A DNA stretch of 64,000 nucleotides from Citrus sinensis (GCF_022201045.2 NC_068564.1:7254001-7318000), one strand, 5' to 3'. Shown: positions 35,304 through 46,607, counted from the stretch's first letter. Notes: generated by a model not told the origin, from the letters alone. Numbers and translations are program-made.

Positions 35304-35764
35304 TGTGAAGCCAAAAAGTAGTTATATTCTGTTAACATGAATGAGGTGGCATGCTGAGCTGGCATGAGTTCTTTCGGCTGTTAAAACTGTTAGTTAAGAA
35401 TAACAATTGACGTTTCTCTTTCGTAGCTGAGGTGTTATAAAAGGGCAACAAAAGGATATTCTTCAAAACGAACGTTTGAGAGATTCTTTGAGTAAGATAT
35501 AGAGCTTATATGATGAGTTAATATCTCTGTAATCTCATAACCTGTTGTCATCCATTTTCATTCTAATAAAAGCTTAGAGCAGTACTATTTTATCTGTGGA
35601 TGTAGGCTTTTTGTGGCTGAACCACGTTACATCTTCTTGCCATTATCTTTCTTATTCTTGGTGATTGTGGTTTCATAGATTGATCTTAAGGTTAGATTCT
35701 TTTATTGATTGCATGCTTTGATTCTCTTGCAAAGAAGCTTGAAGCATTCGGCAAGGTCCTAACA
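35304..35764 (+). repeat. 3' LTR of the CNL-C Copia element
   Basis: 461 bases. Compared with the 5' LTR, I count A for G near the start, C for T in the 'ctttcggctg' word, one extra T and a C for A near the end. Confidence 0.9.
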
Positions 35765-37203
35765 TCTTTGAAGAAAGATCTTGACAGTAATTCCTTCAAG
35801 TATCGCATACCAATATTTTCTGGTTCTTCATTCTCATTGGGGGATTGAAGAAGACCATGTGCCATCCAAAATTGAATCAAAAAAATACTTGTAAATTCCT
35901 AATCCTTGGGAAAGATAGAACAGTAAGCAAAACATTGTCTCAGGTGAGGCGATAATTGATCGTAGCTTAACCGCAGAGCTGGTAAAATGTCATTTGCCGT
36001 TTGCTTTAACTTCCATATGTCATTATCCCTCACATACTCCCAATAATGTTCATCTGTTGTGCCATATAATAGACTTCCTAGTGTTCTCACTGCCAGAGGA
36101 TTTCCTCTACATTTTTCCACAATTTTTTCCCCGATTTTTATGAGGTTTGGATGTTTCTTTTGCCTTTCTCCAAATGCATATTTCATAAACAAGGACAAGC
36201 AGTCCTTGTATGGCAGCTCTTGTAAGTTGTAATCAGTAATACCTCTTGTCGTGCCCATTATTGAAGGAACCTTGTTGCTACGTGTGGTTACCAGAATTTT
36301 GCTTCCCTTAGCACCTCCCCACAATAAACTTTTCAATTCATCCCATACTTTGGGATCTTCGTTCCATACATCATCCATAACAAGCAAGTATTTCTTACCA
36401 TTCAAATGATCTCGCAATATTCGTTGCAATTGCTCTGTTTCCAAGTCACCTTGGTTTTGACCAGTTATCGACTTGATAATCTTTGTCATAATTTGTCTCT
36501 CACCAAAATCCTCAGAAACACATATCCAGATTTTCAACTCAAAATGCTCTTCTACCCTTTGATCATTGTACACTAATTTTGCAAGTGCAGTTTTGCCCAG
36601 ACCTCCAATTCCCACAATAGGAATAACAAACACCGTTTCACTTTCGCCATCGCTTGTTTGCATCAGTAGTTCAATAATCTTTTCTCTATCTTCATCTCTT
36701 CCGATAATATCTGATGGACGTACAAACGAGTGAGAAGGTTCCCTCTTTTGCACAGCTTGCCCTTTACGATCATCAAGTCCTAGAGTGAGATTAAACTTAT
36801 GTATCATGTTTGCAATCTCATTAAACCTCTCTCTGATTTTCTTGATTTGATGACCCATTCTACATCGAAAAGCTATCGGATTTGAGCTCCCAAAAAAGTT
36901 ACGCAAATTCCTTCCAATGCTTCTTTGCTTCATGACCTACCTTCGTAGAGCTTGCACCTCGAAGTCATCCAGCAAATCTTCTGCATCATAACAGGCATCC
37001 TTAAGCTTTTCCAGCCAATCTCTTAACTGGTGATTATGGACTTGCTTTTCCTCGGCATCCAAAACCACACATTTGACAACGGTTAGGGTTTCCTTTAGCT
37101 TTTCTGCGTCATTTTTGACACAATAGAACAATAAAAGTTCTTCGAAAGCACGAGACCCTAATTTTTCCATAAGTTTTTCAAGCGCCAAAAATGATTCCAC
37201 CAT
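35765..37203 (-). pseudogene. CNL-C, 5' half: CC domain and NB-ARC, with two nonsense codons
   Basis: The start is the ATG at 37201-37203 (MVESFLALEKLMEK), directly after a conserved 5' UTR splice acceptor; an ATG at 37263 in the same frame lies in the presumed intron. The CC domain ends in an in-frame TAG (36934-36936), where relatives have Gln (LRRQVMK). NB-ARC then reads without break: P-loop VGIGGLGKTALAKL, kinase-2 KKYLLVMDDVW, RNBS-B GSKILVTTRS, GLPL-like CRGNPLAVRTLGSLL (relatives: GGIPLAV) and RNBS-D LRQCFAYCSIFPKD. A second in-frame TAG follows at 35899-35901. The frame continues to LLSRSFFKD at the Copia target site. The terminal W of LVMDDVW marks the coiled-coil (non-TIR) class. 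Pseudogene status does not depend on the insertion. Confidence 0.9.
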
Positions 37204-38750
37204 TGTTCCTGAAATTGAAGAAACAGAGTCATGGAATATTATTTGAATGTATTTTTTTTCCATTTATATTATTCTTGTTGCTGTTGAATAAATTCAACCA
37301 AAATTTTAAAATACAAGGTGGTGGTAAATGGACCAACGAATCCCTAGTGGGAACTCAACAACTCCTCGTCCAATAATATATAATTAGGTAGAGGTAGACA
37401 TTTCCTTCACTCATGTGGACGGAGTAAGAAAAATTCTTGAGGGCTAGCTCCTAGAATAATATTGTTCCTTTTACATTCGCATCTTATCAAGTGTATGTTT
37501 CAACTAATTATGATTATGTTCATACACATGTGGCAAATATTGAATAAATACCAAAAACCTTCTCGTGGAATAAATATCTTTGAATTATTAGTGAGGTTTA
37601 GAAATCTGTTGATAGACTTAATTTGTCAGTAGCTAAATTAATTTCTAATTATAATAGTGCATATGAGTTCTGAAAAAAGTGGTAATAGTGAATGTGTCAA
37701 TATAGCTGAACGTCAATTTTAAAGAAGTTGAAGGACCATTGACATTAATGCAGTAAAATAAATTTTCGGGGACTAAATTATATAATGACGAGATGTGAAA
37801 ACTAAAATTTTATGGGTTAATGAATTTATAAAGGTTAGTCCTAATAAATTTAATACGACTAATTTAAATACTAATAAAACCACCCATATGAGTTACTGTA
37901 GGATTTTATTTTTTAAAATTAAAGTGTGCACTTTTATATTTCTCAAAGTGAAAGTTTAAATTTAATAGATTTATGATGAGTTTACTATTTATATAAATAT
38001 AACAAGATATTTTAATAGACTTAACAGAAAGTAATTAATAACTAAAATAATTTTCTCTTTATTTTTTCAAAACTATTTTCTTGTGAACCCCACTTATCTT
38101 AAGGTTGATCTGCCTGTACATGATTGACGAATTCGAACTCTTGACACAAGAGTCTTATGTTTCATCCACTGTTTTTTTTTTGTTTTTTTAATTCTTCCGG
38201 AAATAAGTTAATTATATCATATGCTGTTAGTTGTCATTCAATCTACTAGTATGCATGTACATATTTGTTCTATCTAGAAATTGGCGATTATGACCCATCA
38301 ATTGAAAAGTATTCAACTGGGCTAGTCCGTTATCAATGACTTACAAAAGACACTGGTGGCATTGTTAAAAGGGTTTGAGGATTCAAATATTAGAAATATT
38401 TGTGTAAGCCATGGTGTCTGCCAACCATTCATACTCTAGTAAATGGAGAGTTGTGTGTTCTATGATGAGATGACAAGTTTTTTTAAATATTAAATTTGAT
38501 GAGTCTCATCGTAATAAGTTGATTTAACTATTTCTAGTCAGACGCTATTACTTCAAACGGAGGAGTTTATGCTTAAAACATATTTTGAACAATTTACATA
38601 CCTTTATTTAATAAAATTTTAAAACATAATTTATTTTAAATTGTCATTTAATACTAAAATAGCATGAATTAAGCCTACTTTTCTTTCCTATCTTTACTCT
38701 TATAAGATTAAATATTCAACATCTCAAACTCAAATGTTATTAACAATGTA
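37204..38750. repeat. 5' flank of CNL-C
   Basis: No gene is visible. It resembles 14087-16180 (without the Copia insertion there) and, in reverse complement, 61390-63156. The shared stretch presumably includes the promoter and the 5' UTR intron of the CNL family. The uninterrupted 'gggtttgaggattcaaatat' site at about 38370-38390 is the empty site for the 14598-15785 insertion. Confidence 0.6.
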
Positions 38751-38799
38751 GGATGGTTGCTTAGGATGAGCTGGATACACATTGAAGGTTATAACTTGA

Positions 38800-39841
38800 A
38801 CTACAGGTGTTCGTTTTGGGCATATAATGTAACTTATCGAAGTTTACGACAAGATGAATCAAAACTAGAACCACATATACAAGCACAATCTATGGAGGAT
38901 ATTATATAGATGGCCAGAGGTGCAACCTTGCAAGCCATTCAGGAAGTTTGCAACTTGAGAATGAAGGTGATAAAGGTAGCAATTAAAGGTCTTGGGCTTT
39001 CCATTGACGATATAAGTAGGAAGAGAGATCAACATCTTAGAGATAATAGCAAAGAAATACTTTAAGGAGTCAAGAGTGAAGAACAATCTCAAAATTCTAA
39101 CCATGGGAAGATACCGCAAGAATATAATCACAAAATAATGCCTTAGGGCACCAATCGCAGTGTAATGCCTCAATATTTAGGTCTTGTAAGACGAATACCC
39201 GTGCATTCATGAGGCCGTAGGAAGCGCTTCGCAGGAAGACGAGTTTGTCGATTATGAAAGAAGGTGCGGAAAGAATTTAGATTATAAGATCAATGTAGAT
39301 CCTCTAGATTTCTATGGTGGATGCATATTGAAGAATTTTTAGATTGGATAACATAAGTAGAGAATTTCTTCATGTATATGCAGATCGCTTAATAGAAGTG
39401 GGTTGGCATTCGCTTGGTAGCAACATATAGAGAATTGAATAAGAATTGCAAGAAAGCTAATGATCATATCGTGGGCTAAAATGCAGAGGATAATGGAAGA
39501 GTATTTCTTGCCAGCATAGTACAAATGCCAAAAATAATATAAATGAGTCGATATTTAGAACAATTGCAAAGTATATTCGCGGATTGGAATAAAAGCTTCA
39601 AGATGAGATCATAAAGCCACTCTAGAATATAGGCATGATGGTCGCAAGGGCAAAGAAATAAGAAGAATGAAAACAGATTGCTGTTTTTGAAACTCAGCAT
39701 CATTAAGTCCATGGTCTGCAGAATAAGTCGATTAATGGTGGGGTTGAGAACAAGCAAAAGTCATGGCTGGAAGTAGTCAATCACAACAACCACAACAGTA
39801 ACAAACAAGGTAGCAGCTACCTAGACAGTAGTAGCCATCCT
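38800..39841 (+). pseudogene. Decayed Ty3/Gypsy gag region
   Basis: With many stops and frameshifts, the plus strand still reads VDPLDFYGG (about 39297) and ISWAKMQRIMEEYFLPA (about 39465-39520), which fits the retrotransposon gag family ('IKTWEKMKRLM...FLP' type). It is followed, across a solo LTR, by a Gypsy zinc knuckle and pol remnants. The minus-strand open frames in this stretch have no recognisable product. Confidence 0.5.
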
Positions 39842-41204
39842 TGTTAGCCTAAAGGGCTGTACATAATGTAATTTTGATGATAACAAACATATGTATTGAG
39901 TGATTTAATAAATATTGTATTTCACATTTTCACTAGTTTTTTAAGGATAATATTTATGCAAGTGAATCAAGTGAAGTCAAGATTGAAGACACTCAACGGA
40001 CAACGGCGACATCAAGAATAGTCTAGAGCTCAACGAACAAATTAGTGCGATAAATTCTTGTAAAGCCGGTATGATTTAATTGATGCATGATTTAGCATTT
40101 GAGAAGCTCAAGAAATTAATTTAATTAAATATTTTTCATAAACTAAAAGTCTTTGTTTTTATAAAGAAAAGTATTTTGTGAATTTAAGTAATTTGGACTT
40201 AAATGCTAAGATTTGAAATCTTTGATTTTAAATAAGTATTAAATTTCGGAGTTGGACGTATTTATAAATATTTTAAATGTTTGGGCCATACTATAATTTA
40301 TGAATATTTTGGACTAAAGTGAAAGGTTTTGAGAACTTTGAAAAAATGGGTATTATGTTGAAAAGGACCTTTGTGCGAAACAATAAAATATTTGGGGCCA
40401 TATCATAATTTTAGGAAGTTTGGGAAAGAAAATTATTTTTGAGAAGTTCTGAAATTGGACCTATTTGTAAATTTTTCTGACATTTTGGGCCATAGTATAA
40501 TTATAGAAAGTTTTGGGCTAAATTGTAATTTCAATGAACAGTGTTACTGTAGCAATTTCAAAAATAACGGTAATATTACTGTTCCTGAGCGGCTAGCCGG
40601 ATAAATCAAGTGGCTAACCGCTTGAGCGCTGGAATTTGCCTATAACGGCTAGTTTTTGGGCTTCCACTATAAAAACTCAACTCAAACTTCATTTTAAGGA
40701 CCAATACACGCAAATATAAGATCATACAATATATATTGAGCTTCCAAAACGCAAATCATTATTGATTGAATCATCATTGAGCTATAATTTGTTATTCACT
40801 CTTAAAGAGAGTTTTATTGTTGTGAATTTCATTTCTCATCAATTTGTGAGTGTACAAGTGTGGGAAACACTTGGGGTGAAGAGATTGGGGATATAATCTC
40901 TTGTTGTAAAGGTTCATTGACACCTTGGAAGTCAATTGTAAACATTTGAAGCCTTGGGAGGCTTGGATAGTGAAATCCTCAAGCCGGGTGAGCTTGGAGG
41001 CGTGGACGTAGGCGGGGATAGCCGAACCACGTAAAAATCCTTGTGTTCGTTTTCTCTTCCCTTACTCTTTTAATATTGTACTTGATTGAATTTATTGTTT
41101 TTTATTTGATTAAGGCGGTAGATTAAATTGTTGTGCGAATTGTATTGCATAAAATTTAAAATTCCAATTCACCCCCCCTCTTGGGTTGCATAACTTGCAT
41201 TTCA
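39842..41204 (+). mobile_element. Solo LTR (copy 2) inserted in the Gypsy relic
   Basis: 1363 bases from TGTTAGCCTAAAGGGC to GCATTTCA, flanked by ATCCT at 39837-39841 and 41205-41209 (perfect 5-bp target duplication). It is the opposite-orientation partner of 19805-21175, with scattered substitutions and small indels between the two. No internal sequence remains. Confidence 0.9.
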
Positions 41205-42960
41205 ATCCTAACAGTAGCAGTACCAACAATAGTCTCAGAATGATCTATATGCAAAGCCTATGCTAAACAGGTGTTTGAGATATAGGGCACCAGGGCATCG
41301 ATCAAATGAATGTCATAGTAAAGTTTTGAATTTGGTAAAAGCTAAAGCCAACAAGATAGAGACAAACACTATTAAGAATAGAGATGACAAAGAAACAGTA
41401 AGAGTTAAGTATAAATGAAGGAGAGATGTTGAATTATATTGTGCATAAGATTTTATTAGCAATGAAGCTTGATAAATATAACCAACGTAATAAGATTTTT
41501 AGGAACATGGCACCATTAGTGATAACCTGTGCGAAATGATAATCGATAGTGACAATAGTGAGAACATAGTTTAAAGGCACTGGTTGACATGATAGAACTT
41601 TTAACAGAAAAACATCTAGTACTTTACAACATAAGTTAGATAAAGAAAAAGACAGAAACACAAGTAATAGAGGTTTGTCGTGTTTTATTCTTTATTGGGA
41701 AGATTTATAAAAATGATGTGGTGTGACATGGTGGATGTAGATGCTTGTTATCTTTTACTTGGTAGACCTTGGCAGTTTAATGTTGATGTAATTCATAGAA
41801 GAAGGGATAATATATATGAATTTTAGTAAAATAGCAAAAAGGTTTGTTAAGGACCTTTAAAAGAACTAGAAGAAGAATTCTAAGGCTGAAGAGAAGAACT
41901 TTCTAGCCATTGTAAAGAGTCCTTTGGAGGATGATTGTGATAGTTGCCAGAAGTTGGAAAAAAGAGGAAGAATTTAAGGTAAAGGCTATTCATGACAAAG
42001 TACAACCTTTATTAACCGAGTTTACTAATATCACACCCTCTGAAATGTCAAATGGCTTATCGCCTTTATGAGATATATACCATTATATGGACCTAGTTTT
42101 TGGTACAAGTATACCTAACTTGCCTCACTATCATATGAGTCCTCACAAGCACGCAATCTTACAAGGACGGGTTAATAAGTTGTTGCAAAAAAGATTCATT
42201 TATGAAAGTATGAGTCTATATGTTGTACCAACTTTGTTGGTTCCATGGGAGCTGGCGCATGTATGTGAATAGCAAGCAGATCAACCAGATTACTATAAAG
42301 TATAGATTTTCTATTTCAGTGTTTTAAGATTTACTAGATTAGTTAGATGATGCCTGGATTTTCTCAAAGATAGATTTACGCAACATGTATTATCAGATAA
42401 GGATTAGGCTTGGAGATGAACAAAAAATAATGCTGAAAATAAAAGAAGGATTGTATAAGTAGTTCGTGATGCAATTCAAGTTATCGAATGCGCCAAGAAT
42501 TTTCAAACATTTTTCCTGTAAATTTATTGTGATATATTTTAATAATATTTGATTTATTCTATTAATGTTAGGACACATATTTGAGAATCCTTATAGAGTT
42601 CTTGTGGTAGAATAAACTTTACATTAACCAGAACAAATGTAGCTTTCTTCAAATTAATGTGGAGTTTTTAGGATTCATAGTTGGTATAAAAGGACTTAGA
42701 GCTATTGAGTCGATGATACAAGCTATTATAGGATGGCCTATACCTAAAACCATGGGTAAAGTTAGGAGTTTTTATGGGCTGGTGATATCTTATAGGAGAT
42801 TCATTCACATTTTTAACACCAAAGCTGCACCAATTACGGAGTGCTTGAAGAAAGAAAATTCAAATAAGGGGAAGAGCAAGAGGCGAGTTTTTTTTTTTTT
42901 TTATTAAAGGGGAAGTTGTATACTGCTCTTGTGGTGACCGTATCAAACTTTAACAAGTTA
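41205..42960 (+). pseudogene. Decayed Ty3/Gypsy pol region
   Basis: In order on the plus strand are a knuckle-like CLRYRAPGHRSNECH (about 41267), the post-protease motif DACYLLLGRPWQFNVDVIHR (about 41738), the RT start (SIPNLPHYHMSPHKHAILQG, about 42105-42165), an RT core remnant (IFSKIDLRNMYYQIRI, about 42360) and the RT/RNase H junction (VEFLGFIVGIKGL, then VRSFYGLVISYRRFIHIF, about 42659-42810). These are in several frames with stops, and the catalytic YxDD stretch is lost. The relic stops near 43000 where a hAT-like end begins. Confidence 0.75.
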
Positions 42961-43008
42961 TTTAAAGTTGAGTGTAATGCTTCTAGTAAGGGTATAAGGA
43001 CTATCTTT

Positions 43009-43200
43009 TAGGGTTGGCAAAAGTCCAGGTCGGGTCCGGGTTTGGGGCTGCCCGAGACCGGCCCGCATGATACACATAGTTGTCCGGATCCGGACCATGC
43101 CTGGATTTTTCATATGTGAGCAGGGCGTAGCCCAGCACTATCTGGGCACGGGTTTTTTATTCAGGTTTCCTCTGCCCGCATAAATTGAATTAAAAGGGGA
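43009..43200 (+). mobile_element. hAT-like transposon end
   Basis: TAGGGTTGGCAAAAGTCC followed by GC-rich 'gggtccgggtttggggctgcccg' and a mirrored 'tgtccggatccggacc' is the common architecture of plant hAT termini ('CAGGGTTGGCAAAACGGG' type). It interrupts the Gypsy relic. No matching right terminus is recognisable before 44060, so the extent is unknown. Sequence to about 43760 is non-coding. Confidence 0.5.
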
Positions 43201-43772
43201 AAAATCTTGTAATAAATTGTTACAACATCTTAATTATTTCAACCTACTTTGTAAAATTTAAATAAATAAAATTCATTCATTTCATTCAATCTCTAACTAA
43301 ATTCATTCATTTCATTCTCCATCAAAAACTTAAATTAAGTAGCATAATAATTACAATTGACAAATAAAATATCAATTATCAATATAATATATGAAAATTT
43401 CAAAATATCAAACAACTAAGAACAAACTAACAAGACGGTTGTTGCACAAACATGGATGTGATGTGGAGGTGTTGTGCACGGTGAGTTACAGGGAAGATCT
43501 AAGAAGTGGGAAAAGAGAGAGAAAAAAAAGGAAGAATAAGAATAAGAAATAATTTCTATTAATTTATTCTTGGATTGAGATTTAAGGTTTCTTTGTGTGT
43601 TTGAAGAGGAGGGGTGAGGGTTGTTGCTGCTGGGCGTTGGCTACTTAGCTTGGAGAGTTGAAGATGAGGGAGTTGACTTAGAGTGTTGAAGGTGTGGGAG
43701 CGGCGGCTTTGTGAGTGCAAGTTTATGAGAGATTTAGGGTTTGTAAATGTAATATGATATACATATACATAT

Positions 43773-43931
43773 GATTCCTTGTTAGTGATGACAGAGTCTT
43801 TCAGCCCAGGACTTATTTCGTCTGAGGCCTGTTGTTTCTTTCATACTCATTGATCCATTGTGGTGGAAAAATGAGTTGATTTTGCCTATAAGTCCTGGGC
43901 TGAAAGACTCTGCCATCACCAGCAAGGAATC
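43773..43931. repeat. 43-nt inverted repeat with 73-nt loop
   Basis: Arm 43773-43815 ('gattccttgttagtgatgac' onward) is the reverse complement of 43889-43931 with three differences, all of which would be G:U pairs in plus-strand RNA. The arms contain 'agtctttcagcccaggac'. It would form a long hairpin if transcribed. It lies between the hAT-like end and the start of CNL-D. Confidence 0.85.
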
Positions 43932-44072
43932 TAGTAATAGGTTTTCCAGAGCTGCTCATAGAGAACATATGGGTTTGGACTTTATAGGTCATGGAGTGGT
44001 GAATTGCCAAGGCAGATTCATCAGGTTTTATGGTTAATTCATTTACCTAGATTAATACCTTAATGGCATCTG

Positions 44073-46607
44073 TTAAAGGAGACGTTAACCACTGTCAAAA
44101 GTGTGGTTTTGGATGCTGAGGAAAAGCAAATCCATAATCACCGGTTAAGCGATTGGCTGGGAAAACTTAAGGATGCTTGTTATGATGCAGAAGATGTGTT
44201 GGATGAATTTGAGGTGGAAGATCTACGAAGGCAAGTCATGAAGCAAAGAAGCATCGGAAGAAAGTTTCGTAACTTTTTTGGATGCTCAAATCCGATAGCT
44301 TTTCGTTTTAGAATGGGTCATCAAATCAAGAAAATTCGAGAGAGGTTTGATGAGATTGCAAAATTGAGGGGTGAGTTTAATCTCATTGAACGACTTGACG
44401 ATCATCGGCGAGTTGTGCACAAAGAAAGGGAATCCACTCACTCCTTTGTGCTTTCATCAGATATTATTGGAAGAGATAAAGATAGAGAAAAGATTATTGA
44501 ACTATTGATGCAAGCAAGTTCTGGCGAAAGTGAAACTCTGTCTGTTATTCCTATTGTGGGAATTGGAGGTCTGGGCAAAACTGCTCTTGCACAGTTGGTG
44601 TTCAATGACCAAAGGGTAGAAGAGCATTTTGAGTTGAAAATCTGGATGCGTGTTTTTGAGGATTTTGGTGGGAGACAAATTATGAGAGAGATTATGGAGT
44701 CGATCATTGTACAAATTATGAGAAAGTGTGTGTTCCTAGGTGACTTGAATACACAACAATTGCAACGAATCTTGCGAGATCATTTGAATAGTAAGAGATA
44801 CTTGCTTGTTATGGATGATGTATGGAACGAAGATCCTGAAGCATGGCGTAAATTAAAAAGCTTATTGTTGGGAGGTGCTAACGGAAGCAAAATTTTGGTA
44901 ACCACACGTAGCAGGAAGGTTGCTTCAATCATGGGCACGAGGGGAGGTACTACTGGCTACAACTTACAAGGTCTACCATTCGAGGATTGCTTGTCTTTGT
45001 TTATGAAATGTGCATTTAAAGAAGAGCGAGATAAACATCCAAACCTCATAAAAATCGGGGAAGAAATTGTGAAGAAATGTGGGGGAATTCCTCTGGCAGT
45101 CAGAGCACTAGGAAGTCTATTATGTGGCAAAACAGATAAACGTAATTGGGAATATGTGAGGGATATTGAGATATGGCAGTTAGAGCAAATGGACACTGGC
45201 ATTTTACGTGCTCTGAGGTTAAGCTACGATCAATTGCCACCTCACCTGAAACAATGTGTTGCTTATTGTTCAATCTTTCCGAAGGGTTATCAATTTTATG
45301 GTGATTCTTTGGTTCAATTTTGGATGGCTCATGGTCTTCTCCAATCGCATAATAAGAAAGAAGAGTTAGATGATATTGGTATGCGATACTTGAAGGAATT
45401 ACTATCAAGATTTTTCTTCCAAGATTTGAGTTTTGGGATGTTAGGAATGGAGACGTTCTCTTTCAAAATGCACGACCTTATGCATGATCTTGCCCTGCTA
45501 GTGGCTAAAGATGAATTCCTAGTAGTGAACTCTGATTGTCAATTTATTCCCAAAAAAGTCCGCCATTTGTCATTTGTTGCTGCTAATGCGTCAAGAAATG
45601 ACTTTTCAAGCCTTTTATCTGATCTAGGTCGTGTTAGAACCATTTTCTTTTCAACTGATGATGATGAGAAGACAAGCCAATCATTTATTGAATCATGCAT
45701 CTCAAAGTCGCAGTTCCTAAGAGTGCTAGATTTAAGTGGCTCTGCTATTGAGGTTTGTCCAAGAGAGATGGGTAATTTGAAGCACACGAGATATCTTGAT
45801 CTGTCGAAAAATTATAAAATCAAGAAACTTCCAAAATCCATTTGCGAGCTACAGAGTTTACAAACACTGAATCTTGCTGGATGTTTGGAGCTAGAAGAGT
45901 TGCCTAAAGACATAAGGTACCTTGTCAATCTCAGATTGTTAGCGCTAACCACAAAACAGAAGTCTTTGCAAGAGAGTGGAATAAGGAGCTTGGGTTCTCT
46001 TCGTTGTTTGTCAATTTCTAGTTGCTGGAATTTAGAACATTTGTTCGAGGAGATAGATCAATTAAGTGTCCTTCGAACATTATCAATTGAAAGTTGTCCT
46101 CGTCTAATCTCATTGCCACCTGCTATCAAATATCTTAGCTCATTAGAGAATCTGTATTTGGCTAGCTGTGAAAGCCTTGATCTTAATTTGAACATGGAAA
46201 TGGAAGGTGAAGGAAGTCATCATGATCGCAAAAACACAAGGCCTCACATTCGGCGGGTTTTCATCAAGGAAATAACACAGTTATTAGAACTGCCACAATG
46301 GCTTCTCCAAGGTTCTACTGATACTTTACAGAACTTGTTAATTCTTGGTTGTCCCAACTTCATGGCACTACTAGAGTCACTGAGAAATTTCGAAGCACTT
46401 GAGGTTCTTGTCATCGGGAATTGTCCAAAATTGTCATCGCTGCCAGAGGATATGCATCACCTCACTACTCTGAAATCATTGGCCATTGCAGGATGTCCTG
46501 CACTGAGTGAACGATGCAAACCGCCAACAGGTGAAGATTGGCCCAAGATTGCACATATCCCTGAGATTTTACTTGAAGGCGAGATGATTAAATCAAGTGA
46601 TTATTAG
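44073..46607 (+). CDS. CNL-D: near-complete CC-NB-ARC-LRR gene lacking its normal start
   Basis: The frame is open from 44064 to the TAG at 46605-46607 (about 847 codons). CNL homology starts at 44073 (LLKETLTTVKSVVLDAEEKQ), roughly 40 residues into the family CC domain. An in-frame TAA at 44061 closes the frame upstream, and the first in-frame ATG is 44238 (MKQRSIGRK). Counting from 44103 as 1, motifs are P-loop GGLGKT near 155, kinase-2 LLVMDDVW near 236, RNBS-B GSKILVTTRS, GLPL CGGIPLAVRALG, RNBS-D QCVAYCSIFPKG and MHD FKMHDLMHD near 456, then about 12 LRRs ending KSSDY. All nucleotide-switch motifs are intact. Either translation starts inside the CC domain, an upstream exon supplies the start, or it is a 5'-truncated pseudogene. 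A 3' UTR intron (46608-47040) begins right after the stop. Confidence 0.75.
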   Translation, partial: LKETLTTVKSVVLDAEEKQIHNHRLSDWLGKLKDACYDAEDVLDEFEVEDLRRQVMKQRSIGRKFRNFFGCSNPIAFRFRMGHQIKKIRERFDEIAKLRGEFNLIERLDDHRRVVHKERESTHSFVLSSDIIGRDKDREKIIELLMQASSGESETLSVIPIVGIGGLGKTALAQLVFNDQRVEEHFELKIWMRVFEDFGGRQIMREIMESIIVQIMRKCVFLGDLNTQQLQRILRDHLNSKRYLLVMDDVWNEDPEAWRKLKSLLLGGANGSKILVTTRSRKVASIMGTRGGTTGYNLQGLPFEDCLSLFMKCAFKEERDKHPNLIKIGEEIVKKCGGIPLAVRALGSLLCGKTDKRNWEYVRDIEIWQLEQMDTGILRALRLSYDQLPPHLKQCVAYCSIFPKGYQFYGDSLVQFWMAHGLLQSHNKKEELDDIGMRYLKELLSRFFFQDLSFGMLGMETFSFKMHDLMHDLALLVAKDEFLVVNSDCQFIPKKVRHLSFVAANASRNDFSSLLSDLGRVRTIFFSTDDDEKTSQSFIESCISKSQFLRVLDLSGSAIEVCPREMGNLKHTRYLDLSKNYKIKKLPKSICELQSLQTLNLAGCLELEELPKDIRYLVNLRLLALTTKQKSLQESGIRSLGSLRCLSISSCWNLEHLFEEIDQLSVLRTLSIESCPRLISLPPAIKYLSSLENLYLASCESLDLNLNMEMEGEGSHHDRKNTRPHIRRVFIKEITQLLELPQWLLQGSTDTLQNLLILGCPNFMALLESLRNFEALEVLVIGNCPKLSSLPEDMHHLTTLKSLAIAGCPALSERCKPPTGEDWPKIAHIPEILLEGEMIKSSDY

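Larger units (their letters stand above)
30792..35764 (+). mobile_element. Full-length Copia retrotransposon inserted in CNL-C
   Basis: A 4973-bp element with two LTRs (30792-31251 and 35304-35764) that differ, by eye, at three bases and one single-base indel. Target duplication is TCTTT at 30787-30791 and 35765-35769. It has a primer-binding site for initiator tRNA-Met just after the 5' LTR and a polypurine tract before the 3' LTR. Order is gag, protease, integrase, RT, RNase H, as in Ty1/Copia. It lies in antisense orientation to CNL-C. The near identity of the LTRs says the insertion is recent, while the internal coding region carries at least four stops and three frameshifts (see gag-pol entry). 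Confidence 0.95.

Noticed and set aside
37204..37263. Start of CNL-C at 37263
   Set aside because: The extra 20 residues come from the presumed 5' UTR intron. The conserved start MVES is directly after the splice acceptor in CNL-B, C and E.
38865..39757. Minus-strand open frames of 61-102 residues
   Set aside because: The plus strand carries decayed Gypsy gag here. The minus-strand frames have no recognisable motif.
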